Below are positions 46,966 through 57,125 of a stretch of DNA of 64,000 nucleotides, in pieces. Where the stretch lies: NCBI GenBank assembly GCA_010909165.1, contig VJWM01000019.1:744001-808000 (forward strand), written 5' to 3'. A program made the translations under genes and the position numbers. This stretch comes from Anthoceros angustus. Taxonomy: Eukaryota > Streptophyta > Anthocerotopsida > Anthocerotales > Anthocerotaceae. Within the stretch, counting starts at the first letter, position 1, and each line of letters begins with the position of its first letter. The notes below the pieces were generated by a model. It saw only the letters and a list, made by a program, of their open reading frames with translations. It was not told the origin of the DNA and made no database searches.

Positions 46966-47740
46966 CAGGGCTATACTTGAAAATAAACTTGAAAATAATA
47001 CATGGACTTGCATGACGGATGCGGGCAAATCTTCTCCCTCTCTTGTGAGTACCTGCAGGCATTGAAGCTGCTTCCTACGACCAGATGGGGCGTGCACGCC
47101 TTGTGATCACACCATGGGCTGATGGCGCGCTGCATTCCTGAGTACCTGCACCGATCTTACAAGCGCTTGAGTCCTTATGAGGATTTTGATGGGCTGTGGC
47201 TATGGGGAGGCCAGTGGCTTCATCCTTCTCTTTCTTCCAGGTTGTTCGCATGCACAAGGGCACACGATGAAGGATTTCAGAAGTTGCAGGATGGCTGCCA
47301 AGCATCTGTATGGCCTCCGGACTTCTCCCTTGAACATCAGCCGTTGCAGGAGCTATGTGAGCAAAGCGCCCGCGTGCATCGCGTTTCTGGGTTCGTGAGG
47401 AATGGAGCCGGCGCGGCGGTGATGGCCAACCTGCGACAGAGTGCACAGATTCCGAAGAAGATGCCCCCGATGCCATCTCCGTCGCCAACCTGCAGCACCA
47501 ACCGGAAATCGTGAGCGGGACAACGTCAGCCAACCAACAAATATCCGTCTTTAGGCTTCATGATAAATGCCTATTTTCTATTTTCTATTTTCTTATTTTA
47601 TGTCCTTATTTTGGGCTATTTATTAATAATGATAAATGCCTGTTTATTAATGGTTTAAGTTGGAGTTTCTTTTGGCTGCTTAACTTGTTAGACTTAAGAA
47701 CTTTTAAGCCACCTAAGGTCATTTTCCTAGCTTAATCTCA
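46966..47740. other. Unassigned ORF region
   Basis: Overlapping frames on both strands (plus 47122-47514, minus 47075-47533) with no recognised domain. Neither is preferred by codon pattern. Confidence 0.3.
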
Positions 47741-47776
47741 CCCTCATCTCATAGTGAGTGGGAGTGATAAAATATA

Positions 47777-47824
47777 TATAGGTGCCCTAGCAAATATAGC
47801 GCACTATTCGCTAGAGCACCTATA
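47777..47824. repeat. Short inverted repeat (hairpin)
   Basis: TATAGGTGCCCTAGC (47777-47791) and GCTAGAGCACCTATA (47810-47824) pair with one mismatch over 15 bases around an 18-base loop. It could be a MITE end, a palindromic LTR edge or a hairpin in transcripts. It lies in an AT-rich stretch with a TATATAA-like box at about 47945. Confidence 0.6.
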
Positions 47825-48198
47825 AATCCCTAGAATTAATTATTAATTAATTGCTAGGGCTAGAAGTAGTTTCTTAGGAAGTTAAATAAGTAGTTAGTTG
47901 TTATATTGGTTATATTGGTTACAACCACCTATAACCGTTTGTACTATATAAACACTTGCTCCAAGTAACATAATCAATGCTAAGCGCATTTTAGAGCAAG
48001 CTATGATTCTCATCAGGGACCCGTCTTGCCAAGCTGCAAAATACCAAGTTGTCCAGCAAATTCAAACGCACGACACCCGTAAATAAGTACATGTTTTCAC
48101 TACTAGACCATACAAAACTCATTAATTATTTATTACTAATTTATATACATATATACTAACTTTTACTGTACATTTCAAAATAAATTCCAAAACTTAGC

Positions 48199-48266
48199 CT
48201 TGGGGATTCGAACCCAAGAATTGCTGCTGGCATAACAAAACAATGCTTAACTACTAAACCCCAATT
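48199..48266 (-). repeat. tRNA-like sequence (SINE head)
   Basis: The minus strand contains GGTTCGAATCC, a perfect RNA polymerase III B box (T-loop), and 40 bases upstream TTTAGTAGTTAAGC, an A-box-like segment, with partly matching acceptor ends TTGGGG and CCCCAA. The anticodon arm does not fold well, so I do not call a functional tRNA. A tRNA-derived SINE head or a decayed tRNA gene fits better. It abuts the Copia fragment to its right. Confidence 0.45.
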
Positions 48267-48284
48267 CTTGGGTCCCAAGAAACG

Positions 48285-48826
48285 AACCCTGCAACGTAAA
48301 GTAGTAGGTAGAGTATATCACCTCCTGATATAAGAATGTACATACTAGCGTCGGCTTTGCTTCTTCTAAAGCCTCGTTTTACTAGCTTAACATGTATGGT
48401 TACATTCCATTCCTTTCCAGATTGTTTCAAACCATAAATACATTTAATAAGTTTGCATACCCAGTCTTCCTTGCCTTGAACCTTATAACCCTCGAGCTGT
48501 CTCATATAGATTTCTTCTTTCAGACGGCCATATAGATAAGCTGTCTTTGCGTCCATCATATGGAGGTGGAAATCATGTTGTGCAGTTAAAGCGAAAATCA
48601 TTCGAAGGGAAGCAAACTTGGCTACTAGAGCATATGTGGCATAAGGTAAATAATCTAGTCCTGGAATCTGAGTAAATCCTCTCGGCACTAGTCGCGCTTT
48701 ATAGCGTTCAATAGAGCCATCTCCCTTGTGTTTAATTTTGAAAACCCATTTGCTGGTGACAATTTTTCTCTTTTTGGGTGGCCTAACTGTTTCCCATTTA
48801 GAATTCTTAACCTCATGGACTGCCAT
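48285..48826 (-). pseudogene. Ty1/Copia reverse transcriptase fragment
   Basis: One open minus-strand frame carrying the first half of a Copia RT: TSKWVFKIKHKGDGSIERYK, ARLVPRGFTQIPGLDY, MDAKTAYLYGRLKEEIYMRQ and KCIYGLKQSGKEWN. The YVDDIL active site is replaced by YVAGFVS, where the fragment joins the tRNA-like sequence. It is distinct in sequence from the Copia at 40-41.7 kb and is a separate, truncated insertion. Confidence 0.85.
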
Positions 48827-49320
48827 TAATAAAATAAATAATTAGTACTTCCTATACATCTTAGCCTGGGATAGTTACTCAAGTGGTTTGGAAACAGTCG
48901 AAGGAGGTGTGTATCAACGAGAAGGACTCTTTGAAAGCGCAGGTGGTTTCTTTGAATGCTCGTCGGCTGAAGACCAAAACTGAGGAGGACTGAACGAAGA
49001 CTCAAGGGCTTTGGGCGAGAACGATAGCTTCGATAAACAGGAACTGGAGCGAATTCAAAATTTGGTCATCGTGATGGATTCGGAGTCCGCTCTAGCACCC
49101 GATAAGTCACAAGTTAGCCATAGAGAGTAGGTTTACAGGATTGTAGGCACCTAGATGTGCTTCTTCTCTGTGTTCGTAATAACTTTTGGACCCGTTGCAG
49201 TGAGGCAATTGATGATTTCATTTTCCCCTCTTCCTCAAAAACGAAGCGAAGGGGCTGGCTGGCCGGCGCCTTCGCTTGGATTTGTTGTCGTTGTGTGTTG
49301 GAAACGGGTTTTCATGATAA

Positions 49321-49400
49321 CACTACTAGGAAAAGTATACTTTTACTAATTGCAGTTTTACAACAGGGGTGCATTTTACCACGACTGCCTATTTTAAAGG
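49321..49400 (+). mobile_element. CACTA element left terminus, second copy
   Basis: CACTACTAGGAAAAGTATAC matches the end at 41742 in 19 of 20 bases and is likewise followed by TTTTAC, TTTTACAACAGG and TTTTACCACG subterminal motifs. It is in the same orientation as the 41742 end, so the two do not form a pair. It lies at the 3' edge of Gypsy copy A. Confidence 0.65.
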
Positions 49401-49438
49401 AGGAAAGAGCGCGTGTCGCGCCAAAGCCGCATAGCAGG

Positions 49439-50176
49439 CATGGACGCACACGCTATGCCATCAAGGTGATTGTCAAAAGTTTTCAACCACTTTTTGCGGA
49501 CTCCTTGACCCACACCCTTGACTACATGAATTGTCACTACATCCGCACCGTAATGCTTGCAAATTGCAAAAATCCACTCTATTTGGAATGGTTCTCCTCT
49601 TATGCACACACCACTACTTGAATCACACACAAGATACATGAAAACCGCTTGGGATCTCTATGGCTGTTCTCTTGAATCAGACATCAACAATCCGCGCTCA
49701 ATGACGGATTGTTGGATTTTTGTAGCCTACACCGCCGCCGATCTTAATCACCGGCCCGAATTCCGAAGAGTCGTGAGCACGCCCGCACACGCCGGAAGAT
49801 CTTCGCCGCTGAGCCTTAATTACGCTTGTCCGTATTCTGAGCATATGGCTCATGCAGCCATGATACCATCCTATCTCTACACACATGCTATGCATCATGC
49901 CATCACATTCCCAGTATACGCATGCAGTCATGGTTCATGCATCACCTCTCCTCACAAACTTATACTGGACACACACATGTCATCACACCCCAGACCCTAC
50001 CTGCCTATCTCTACCTCTATATGCCATGACAGCTGTCGCGCCACAACCGCATGGACGCACACGCTATGCCATCAAGGTGATTGTCAAAAGTTTTCAACCA
50101 CTTGTGTGCGGACTCCGTGACCCACACCCTTGACTACATGAATTGTCACTACAGCCGCACCGTAACGCTTGCAAAT
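49439..50176. repeat. LTR-like block with 120-bp direct repeats (left)
   Basis: About 120 bases (GGACGCACACGCTATGCCAT onward to CGTAATGCTTGCAAAT) occur at 49440-49562 and at 50050-50176, over 90% identical and 610 bases apart. The block lies 3' of the last ORF of copy A, where its 3' LTR should be. The equivalent block beside copy B (57126-57805) has the same architecture with diverged sequence. Confidence 0.7.
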
Positions 50177-50246
50177 GGCCCCCCTGCCAAAGTTGGGCTG
50201 CGTCGGAAAGAAACCGGTCACGTATCTGGAAGCACCACTTTGGCAT

Positions 50247-51317
50247 TTATATGCTGTAGAGTCGTCGGTAGAACCTCCGGAACATGCCGTCTCTGAGCTG
50301 TGGTTCGGACAGTTTGTCATGCTCCATTCTTCCTGTGGCTAACAACGCGGCCACACGCCGATCTTCTGGGTCAAAATACTCATCCACCTGCGCTTTGCCC
50401 AACCGTGCGCACTCCTTTGCTCGATGGCGGGCCATGAGCTCCTCTTCTTCATCACTGTCCAGTTCAGTCTTCACTCTGGGAAGCTGTGGACCGTTCAAAC
50501 CATTCACATAATACTGTTTTTCGACGCACTGAGCCCTGAGAAAATCCCCCACATTGTCACTGAGCAGATACCAAGACTCCAAAGTGGCCTCATCCCATTC
50601 CAACACACTTGTGCGTAGGCAAGCAAACACCCTATAAAAAGCTCGTGGATAACCAATGGCAAAACGCCCCGCTTTCTCTCTATGCAAATGACTGAGCCAC
50701 ACTTTCAAACTTCGCAAGTCAGCTGGCTTCTCCTTGTGTCTATACATCAGGAATCCTTCTTTAGGCCAATGATCAAACACCTGATGCATAAACAGATGAT
50801 GTTCCAACTTTCGGAATGCCCCCTCACAGTAACTAATCCATACGAAGCTTTGTCTGTTCATGCCCCTGCCTGCCAACTCAAAAAGATCCCGATGATCATA
50901 AGGAAAACTTTCGATGTTGCAGGTCTCATGATGTGATTCTACATACAGCAAAAATGCTTGTAACTCCAGAAATGTCTCGGGTCGTTCGGGCTTGCCCGGC
51001 TGATATTTCCTCACCAAAGGCGTCTTCCATTTGTCTTCCCATGGTCTATCTGGAAACTGTGGAATACTAGTGTTCATCCGGCAAAAACACGATTCGCAAG
51101 TGTGGTCCGCTTCCATATCCATGTTAGCAATCTGTGTTAGGCCCACGGTTAACCCCCCACTTGATGCCCACACAATTGGAGGACGGGTGCCTTCAGTATT
51201 TGTCGAACCACCAAATGAACTGATCTGATTCTCTGGAGATGACCTGTGCCCTGTTGCTGACTTTGCCAGGCAAGTGTCAAGCTTGCCAATCAACACATGC
51301 TGTCCTGATTTTACCAA
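50247..51317 (-). CDS. Extra 3' ORF of the methyltransferase Gypsy, intact
   Basis: A 356-residue open frame downstream of the PHD-finger end of pol in copy A, with a decayed relative at the same position in copy B. No known domain is recognised. Visible features: a short Cys cluster HTCESCFCRM (about residue 73), Trp/Arg-rich middle (PWEDKWKTPLVRKYQ), an aromatic-rich region (GYPRAFYRVFACLR), a block strongly conserved with copy B (EKQYYVNGLNGPQLPRVKTE), an acidic run DSDEEEEL and a basic Arg-rich C-terminus (RRFYRRLYSI). No signal peptide or membrane span, which argues against an envelope-like protein. It is the longest undamaged frame of the element, although pol beside it is frameshifted. 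It could be a nucleic-acid-binding helper, but function is unknown. Confidence 0.7.
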   Translation of the reverse strand: MVKSGQHVLIGKLDTCLAKSATGHRSSPENQISSFGGSTNTEGTRPPIVWASSGGLTVGLTQIANMDMEADHTCESCFCRMNTSIPQFPDRPWEDKWKTPLVRKYQPGKPERPETFLELQAFLLYVESHHETCNIESFPYDHRDLFELAGRGMNRQSFVWISYCEGAFRKLEHHLFMHQVFDHWPKEGFLMYRHKEKPADLRSLKVWLSHLHREKAGRFAIGYPRAFYRVFACLRTSVLEWDEATLESWYLLSDNVGDFLRAQCVEKQYYVNGLNGPQLPRVKTELDSDEEEELMARHRAKECARLGKAQVDEYFDPEDRRVAALLATGRMEHDKLSEPQLRDGMFRRFYRRLYSI

Positions 51318-51909
51318 TCTTGAAACGATTTAATCCCAATTTCGTCTCACCTGCACGCCGTTCAGTCAGAGTGACTTGCCGCTTATGCGGCAGACAGATC
51401 ATGCACGCTCCACTCCCTGCACTCGTGCCCAGATGCCTGGCGCCGCAACCACCCTGGCAATTGCTCTTCACATCCCAACCCCTCTGCTGCAATCCTCCTT
51501 CTCATTGTTTGTTGCTTGGGCTGCCTAGGGTCTCCACCTACAACCTACATGCACTGGCGGCAATCTGGATGAACGCTCCACCGTGCGTTCAGGCTCCAGT
51601 ATGCTCCACGCTTTATTGCCCTTCCTCGTCTGCAGCTGCAACAAATCACTTCCATGCACCGCCACCTAATGACTGATGCACTCAACGCTGACTACCTGAA
51701 TTTCTCCAACAAATCGCCGAGCTTTCTCCAGCACATCGCTGAATCCTCCAGCAAATCGCTGAATCCTCCAGCAAATCACTGAATCCTCTCGTCCCCGCTA
51801 GTTCCTTCGCCTACACTTTACTCCTCTCGCACTTGCCGGCCATACTGTACGCCTCACACAACCCGTGTACTGACAAAAGCAAATAACGGGCTTTATGGGC
51901 CTACCCTTC
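51318..51909. other. Spacer between pol end and extra ORF
   Basis: No supported frame on the minus strand. A plus-strand frame at 51239-51676 has no domain. Near 51690-51800 the sequence repeats a 24-bp phrase 'aatcctccagcaaatcgctg' three to four times. Confidence 0.5.
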
Positions 51910-52296
51910 TTATTGAAGTTCTTTCTGCACACCCACACCGTGAGTGTGCATTTCACTTAGCCCCCCAGCTTCCTTTCGCCCTAGCCTTTCCGTCGTACAC
52001 TTGTGACAAAACCACTCCCCTTCTGGAATTGCCTTCAGTGGTGGCCAAAGACAAAACACATGATGCCCTTGGTTGCATTGATCACATAATAACATCAGTT
52101 CAGGATCAGTGATTTGACCACAGTGTTCGCAGGGCAGGTCAATAGGTGGCTTCCATGCCTGGGGTTGTGTGCGCGTGTCAAGATTCGGCAAGTGGCATGG
52201 GGCCAGATGTCGCATGTGCCCCTTGCATCGGCGCCCGTCTTGCCCTTCCAACTCAATGACCCCTTGCTCACCAACGTTCACTACTCGCAAAATCAA
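51910..52296 (-). CDS. Pol C-terminus: PHD finger (copy A)
   Basis: The last part of the Gypsy polyprotein after integrase. First comes a small β-rich stretch (RVVNVGEQGVIELEGQDGR) like the GPY/F-chromodomain-like tail of integrases. Then a complete PHD finger with C4HC3 spacing: CEHC, LLCDQC, HHVFC, and EWFCHKC, with the conserved Trp two residues before the final cysteine pair. PHD fingers bind histone H3 tails. Attached to integrase, one could steer insertion to particular chromatin, as chromodomains do in other Gypsy lineages; that is inference. It ends at 51910 with a short tail. The same finger is present in decayed form in copy B. Confidence 0.85.
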   Translation of the reverse strand: MILRVVNVGEQGVIELEGQDGRRCKGHMRHLAPCHLPNLDTRTQPQAWKPPIDLPCEHCGQITDPELMLLCDQCNQGHHVFCLWPPLKAIPEGEWFCHKCTTERLGRKEAGGLSEMHTHGVGVQKELQ

Positions 52297-53636
52297 TCAT
52301 CCCGTGCTCACGTCCAAAGTGCCAGAAGGACAATGTTGAAGATATACGAAGTCAACTACTTCGAATTTCCTAGCCTTTGGCTTCCATGATCCTCCTTGCG
52401 TGAATGCGTACCTCAGCTGGTCTCGGTGTTGTGCGATAGCCAGATTATCCATTGCCATGGGTATCACTCGTTGTAACAACTTGGCCCTGTTTCGTAACTC
52501 TGAGAAGCATTCATTCACATTTTGTGTCCAATTCACTGGTTTGGAATACGTATCCGCTACTATGTTGGGCAGCACAGCATTCCTGCCAAACATGATATAA
52601 TAAGGACTGAAGTTGCCTAGGGCTGCCTGTACACTGATTATGTAGCCCAAGGCAACATTAGCAACTCATCCCAACAATTAGGCTCGACCTCCGTGCAGTA
52701 CTTGCGAAGGGCATCCTTGAAAGTTTGCACCAGCCTTTCGGCTAAACCATCCGCCTGAGGATGGTCCCGTGATGTGCGTCTGTGATCTATCAAACTCCGA
52801 TCTAACAACGCTTGGAACTCACCTCTGAATTCGTTTCCTTGATCTGTCAGCACCTCTGCACAGCTTCCATACCTGCTCAAAACACTACTGTAGGAAAGCC
52901 CGGGCCATGAATTGTGATGTCCTGACTAGAAGGAATGCCAATTCCACCCACTTGGAGAAATGTTCTATCATAAGCATACAATGCTTGTTGCCTTGCTTGG
53001 TCAATGGTAGCTCGGCATGAGGTCAACGGACCATCGAAAGAACAATCCCCGAATGGGCAGCGAATGCAGCACCACATCCTGGCTGTTGAACCTTGCCTTA
53101 ACTACATCACAAGCAGCACACTTCGCCACCACTCGCTCGACATTGGCATACATTCCAGACCAAAAATATGCATTCTTCAGCATGTGATGTGTCCTTTTCA
53201 CACCGAAATGCCCAAGTGTCATGTGCACCTTACTCACTATCTGTTCTCATTCCTCTATGGGAGGCACCTCTTTACTCATTCCATGATCTGTCACAAATAA
53301 CTTACCATCCCTCCATGTGTAGCGCATGACTTTCCGTCGTAGTTTCTGAATTGCTGCAGCATCCAGTCCAGCTACCTGTCCCTCCTTCAATAGCTGCATA
53401 GCATGTTCATATTTCCATATGTCTCGTCCTCCCTCATTGAGTTGTTTTCCTCCTTCCTGCTGTGTGGCCATGAGTGCCATATACATGCTCCGCATGTAAC
53501 GAGCATGCCCGAAATCCTGTCGCGCACCAGTCGTATCCCTGTCATCAGATATCGGGTTTCTGCTAAGTCCATCAGCATTGTGGTGCACTTTGCCTGCCCG
53601 ATGCACTATATGCATATCGTACTCTGACAGCAGCAA
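52297..53636 (-). pseudogene. Integrase (copy A), frameshifted
   Basis: Integrase inserts the cDNA into the genome. Pieces in order: connection region ([17 protein letters not shown]) at 53636-53247; HHCC zinc domain (VHMTLGHFGVKRTHHML then VVAKCAACDVVKARF) at 53237-53090; core with the second catalytic Asp in EVLTDQGNEFRG and Glu region DHPQADGLAERLVQTFKDAL at 52860-52690; then NASPYYIMFGR-like block (LGNFSPYYIMFGRNAVLP) at about 52600. The first Asp is in FFRWSVDLMP. Frame breaks at about 53240, 53000, 52880 and 52640 make it inactive as it stands. Confidence 0.85.
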
Positions 53637-54762
53637 CGCCCACCTCGCAAGCTTGCCATCAACTTCATATTCGTCATTAGCCAGTGCAACGGCTGGTGGT
53701 CAGTCACGAGCTGAAAGCTCCTGCCAAACAAATAAATTCTGAAGTGTATGACCGCCCACACAGCAGCTAGTACGATGAGTAGGTTAGATTCCGTGGAGTT
53801 GTTCGACCTACTTGCATACGCAATCACTCTTTCTCTTCCTTCCCCATCTACCTGTGCAAGGACGGCCCCGATTCCAGTTGCACTCCAGTCGGTATACAGG
53901 ATGAACGGTTTGTCAAAATCAGGCCGCTTAAGCATAGGCCTTTCTGACAATTGGGCCTTTAATTCCTGCCAAGCGTGTTCATGTTTCTGCTCCCACTGCC
54001 ACTGTACTCCCTTCTTCAACAAGTCATACAATACCTTGCAAGTGCTGCTCATGTCTCTTATGAACCGGCGATAGTAGTTGATGAGTCCTAAGAATGCCCT
54101 CAACGCAGCGACATCCCGTGGTCTAGCGTAAGATTGACAGCCTGCACCTTTGCTAGTTGTGGCAACACACCTCCTAGGACAAGATATTCTATCTCTTTGT
54201 AGGCAAACTTGCACTTCTTTGGATGTGCCTTCAGTCCCGAACTGGACAATCTTTGCAGTAATGTTTCGAGGTGTTGAATGTGCTCCTCCAAACTGTCGCT
54301 GAACACCAAAATATCATCAATGTAACACCTTACGAATGGCAGCCCTTGCAACTCCAAGTCCGCCACTCGCTGGAAATAAATGGAAGCGTTTTTCAACCCG
54401 AATGGCATCATCTCCCATTCCCACAACTGCTCTTTGCCCCAGAAGGCCGTCTTGCACTTATCTTCTTCCTCGATGATGATTTGATTGAAACCAGAGCGAA
54501 AATCCAACGTCGTGAAATATTTGGCTTTGCCAATCGCATCAAAGATTTCATCTGGGGTAGGCATGGGATATCGTTCCATAGACATTACCTCATTCAGTGC
54601 TCGATAATCTCCACATATCCGTCTGTCCTTCCATTCGCCATTTTCATCTTTCTTTAGTGGGAGGACCGTGGCCGCAACATATTGCGAGCTTGATTTCCGA
54701 ATTAGTCCAGCTGCAAGTTCCTTGCACCATTTATCCACAATGTCCCATTCTGTTGGGCTCAA
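53606..54762 (-). CDS. Reverse transcriptase and RNase H (copy A)
   Basis: RT copies the element RNA; RNase H removes the template. RT frame 54762-54100: [60 protein letters not shown], and the active site [18 protein letters not shown] one-base shift at about 54160 leads to the second frame (54214-53606) with the RT thumb ([17 protein letters not shown]) and RNase H: first catalytic Asp in [18 protein letters not shown], Glu as STESNLLIV and Asp in [11 protein letters not shown]. All active-site residues are present. Typical Ty3/Gypsy sequence. Confidence 0.92.
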
Positions 54763-54843
54763 CTTGTGCCGTCTTCGGAAGATCGGCTCGTTGGTGGTGG
54801 TAACAATTTTGAACTTGATGCGTTCATAACGTCCCAGCTCTTG

Positions 54844-56158
54844 CTAGCTGAATGCAAAGGTACCCCGATTCCTTTCCAGCATATCCCGGATCCTTCGCTG
54901 ATCCTCATTGTCCAGATCTTCACATATCTGCCATGTGTGAGTCGATTGCTCATTCGTGCTTTCCGTCGGTGGTGAAACCTGTTCTGCACTATTTGCAGCA
55001 TTAGTGTACTTGTCCTGACGGCTTGGAAACTCTTCTCCTTCATCCATCATCTGTATGTGGCCTTCCTTTCCTTTCTGACTTGCAGCCAGCTGTATGGCCA
55101 TTCCCACACTCACCAACCATTGTAAACAGGTCAGGTCAAACGCTTGTCCCAGAAGTTTGCATCTGTAAGCTTCCGACACACCTCGCGTGTAGGCTAGGTG
55201 CTGCTGTCGTCAAAGTCCATCGCTCGCTCCCGCTCTGCTATCGTGGGCTCCCCCACTTCCTCACCATTCATGTTCAACACCATGCCTGCACCACCTCGGC
55301 GAAAGGCATATGACTGTGCCGTACTGACCATTGTGGGCCATGCTCTTCTGGGCTCTCCCACAACATTGACAGGATAGTGCGGCAACTTATCCATCTTGTT
55401 CACCTGTTGCGATCGCCTGGCCTCATCAAGGATCTCATCCAAGCTCCGCTTGCTTGGTGTGGTCAAACTTGATCTGCCTGAGCATTTCCACACTTGCAAT
55501 GTTCGTCCAAAAACTGCGGACATGGTGAGTGTGTGATTGTGTTTGTACCGCGTCAATGATGAACTCATCTCCCAGCCAGCTTCTGAGCTTTTCATAGCTT
55601 TTTCTCACATGATCCCTTTTGTCAAAAGCTCCGCAAACATTCTCCAATAAGTACCAACATGCCGGATTGCACTGCTGCACTTCTCTCAGAATCCGTATTA
55701 CCTCCTCCGCCAGCTGCACACCGTTGCCTCGACCACGTCCAGCCTTGGAGAAGGTCTTGCACTCCCATCCTGCAATCATCATGTCAGCGGGCATCTTCGC
55801 CTCTGGTGTGACTTTCCACATCACATCGTGGCAGAGTCTGCAGTGCACAACCTTTCATGGCTTCCATGCTTAACAGTCTCGGATACATTTTTTGTAACTT
55901 GAGAATCCTAGATCTGGCCACCGCCCGAGTTTTTTCATTGATCTCTACACACGTATACTTCCGTATCCGAATCCCACATCGTAAGACGCACTCCAATCCG
56001 CTACTAATCCTTGAACACAATTCCATGAGATGAATTCCCTGTTCATGGGCTCGCCATTGAATCACTTGGTTGTTGATCCGTAGATTCAGATCTCCTATGA
56101 CTGCTCGCTTGGGCAAGCTTCTTTCCGGACAGTTGCTGGTGACTCGCCACACCTGCAT
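54844..56158 (-). pseudogene. DNMT3-like cytosine-5 DNA methyltransferase domain (copy A)
   Basis: Domain that would transfer methyl groups to cytosine C5 in DNA. Motifs in canonical order: I, GIHLMELCSRISSGLECVL (about 56035-55980); II, YTCVEINEKTRAVARSR; IV, MIAGWECKTFSKAGRGRG with the catalytic Cys preceded by Glu, not Pro (about 55775); VI, WYLLENVCGAFDKRD with the catalytic Glu (about 55645); VIII, HHVRSFWTNIA (about 55515); a target-recognition stretch with EPRRAWPTMVSTAQSYAFRR; and X, YRCKLLGQAFDLTCLQWLV (about 55155). ENV-x5-DKRD, x-IDA, HxVRxFWTN is the DNMT3 pattern; DRM proteins have a permuted order and DNMT1/CMT differ here. Three frame changes (about 55820, 55560, 55190) break it. 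It lies between protease and RT, and the linker WQICEDLDNEDQRRIRDML runs straight into RT, so it is part of pol. Confidence 0.88.
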
Positions 56159-57110
56159 CTATTGCTGTCGAATACGCTCTCTCTCCAAAGCTTCCTTCAC
56201 GAGTGGTGTATAGATTACACGCATATCATTCGATGTTGTGCCTTCTTCCGACACCTCATTACGCGCCAGGTCCTGTGTCTCTTCCCACACCTCCTCTCTG
56301 TGAACACTTCCGGCCACGCAAGGCGTGAATGCCCAACATGCTTCTTCACCTTTCACCATGTCTTCTCATATCCAGAGGAATTCTGGCAACATGTGTGAAG
56401 TCTCCATCCCGCCACCTCGGCCTATAGAACGCCATAGAGTGCAGCGGATCCACCCCCATTGCTGGTCCATGTGTGGCATCTGCACCCAGCAACACATCGT
56501 AATTCCGTGCATCTGAAACTAAACAGTGTACTTCCACCACACATGCATCTGCTGTCCCCGGCTTATACTCTATTCGAATCGGATCACGAGTCATCCCCAT
56601 CACCTGTTCTTTGGTACCTGCAGATGTGGTAATCCGTACCTCACACGGCTTAAGCTTGTCTCCATATAGCTGGAGTGCCTCTTGCACTCGTGCCCCAAGC
56701 AGCACGGGATTTGCACCAGTGTCTACTAGCACACACTCCGGTGCAAAACCATTGACAGTGACCTCCCGTTCTTGATTCTTCGCTAAAGCTATGCCACCTT
56801 TCCCCCTGGCTGCTGGTTTTAAATGATCACCACGTAGGCAGACAAGCCCGGACACCATGTCCAATTCAGTGGCTTCCTTCTTAATCCAAGCCCGCATTGC
56901 TTGCTTGAATGGTTGTGCCCGAATTCCCAGGTCACGCAAACTTACCATGGGTGTATCCATGGCCTTTTCTAACAGGATCTCTGCATTTGGAGCCACCTTA
57001 TCCTAATGTGCTGTGACGTCCTCGTCCTGGATCTGTCTAAAGGACTTGGGCAATTTCAACTGATTCCTATCCTCACCCGTCTTCACTTTCACACCTTCGC
57101 CGAAATCAAT
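56159..57110 (-). CDS. Retroviral-type aspartic protease (copy A)
   Basis: The protease cuts the polyprotein. The frame 56996-56346 contains ECVLVDTGANPVLL, the active-site D-T-G-A, and YDVLLGADATHG, the second hydrophobic-Gly motif (I/L-L-G). It is extended upstream to about 57110 in frame (VKVKTGEDRNQLKLPKSF) with one stop. A linker of about 66 codons (56359-56159) joins it to the methyltransferase. Upstream gag, including any zinc knuckle, is absent: the copy is 5'-truncated. Confidence 0.8.
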
Positions 57111-57125
57111 GCCTCTGTCACGCTA

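Larger units (their letters stand above)
49430..57110 (-). mobile_element. Ty3/Gypsy element with DNMT3 and PHD domains, copy A
   Basis: On the minus strand the coding order is protease, DNMT3-like cytosine methyltransferase, reverse transcriptase, RNase H, integrase and PHD finger, then after a 0.6-kb spacer a separate ORF. RT before integrase places it in Ty3/Gypsy. Gag and the 5' LTR are not seen; the copy starts abruptly at about 57110 against repeat sequence associated with copy B. The left edge holds a 120-bp direct repeat pair that may represent its LTR or a small nested element. Frame breaks are few, so it is a fairly young but inactive copy. Confidence 0.85.

Noticed and set aside
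41742-49330. A complete CACTA element bounded by the ends at 41742 and 49321
   Set aside because: Both ends face the same way; a real element needs inverted ends.
50247-51317. Extra Gypsy ORF as an envelope-like gene
   Set aside because: No signal peptide, transmembrane segment or fusion-type sequence is visible.
52114-56398. Plus-strand open frames across Gypsy copy A
   Set aside because: Antisense shadows of the minus-strand pol; no domain in that direction.
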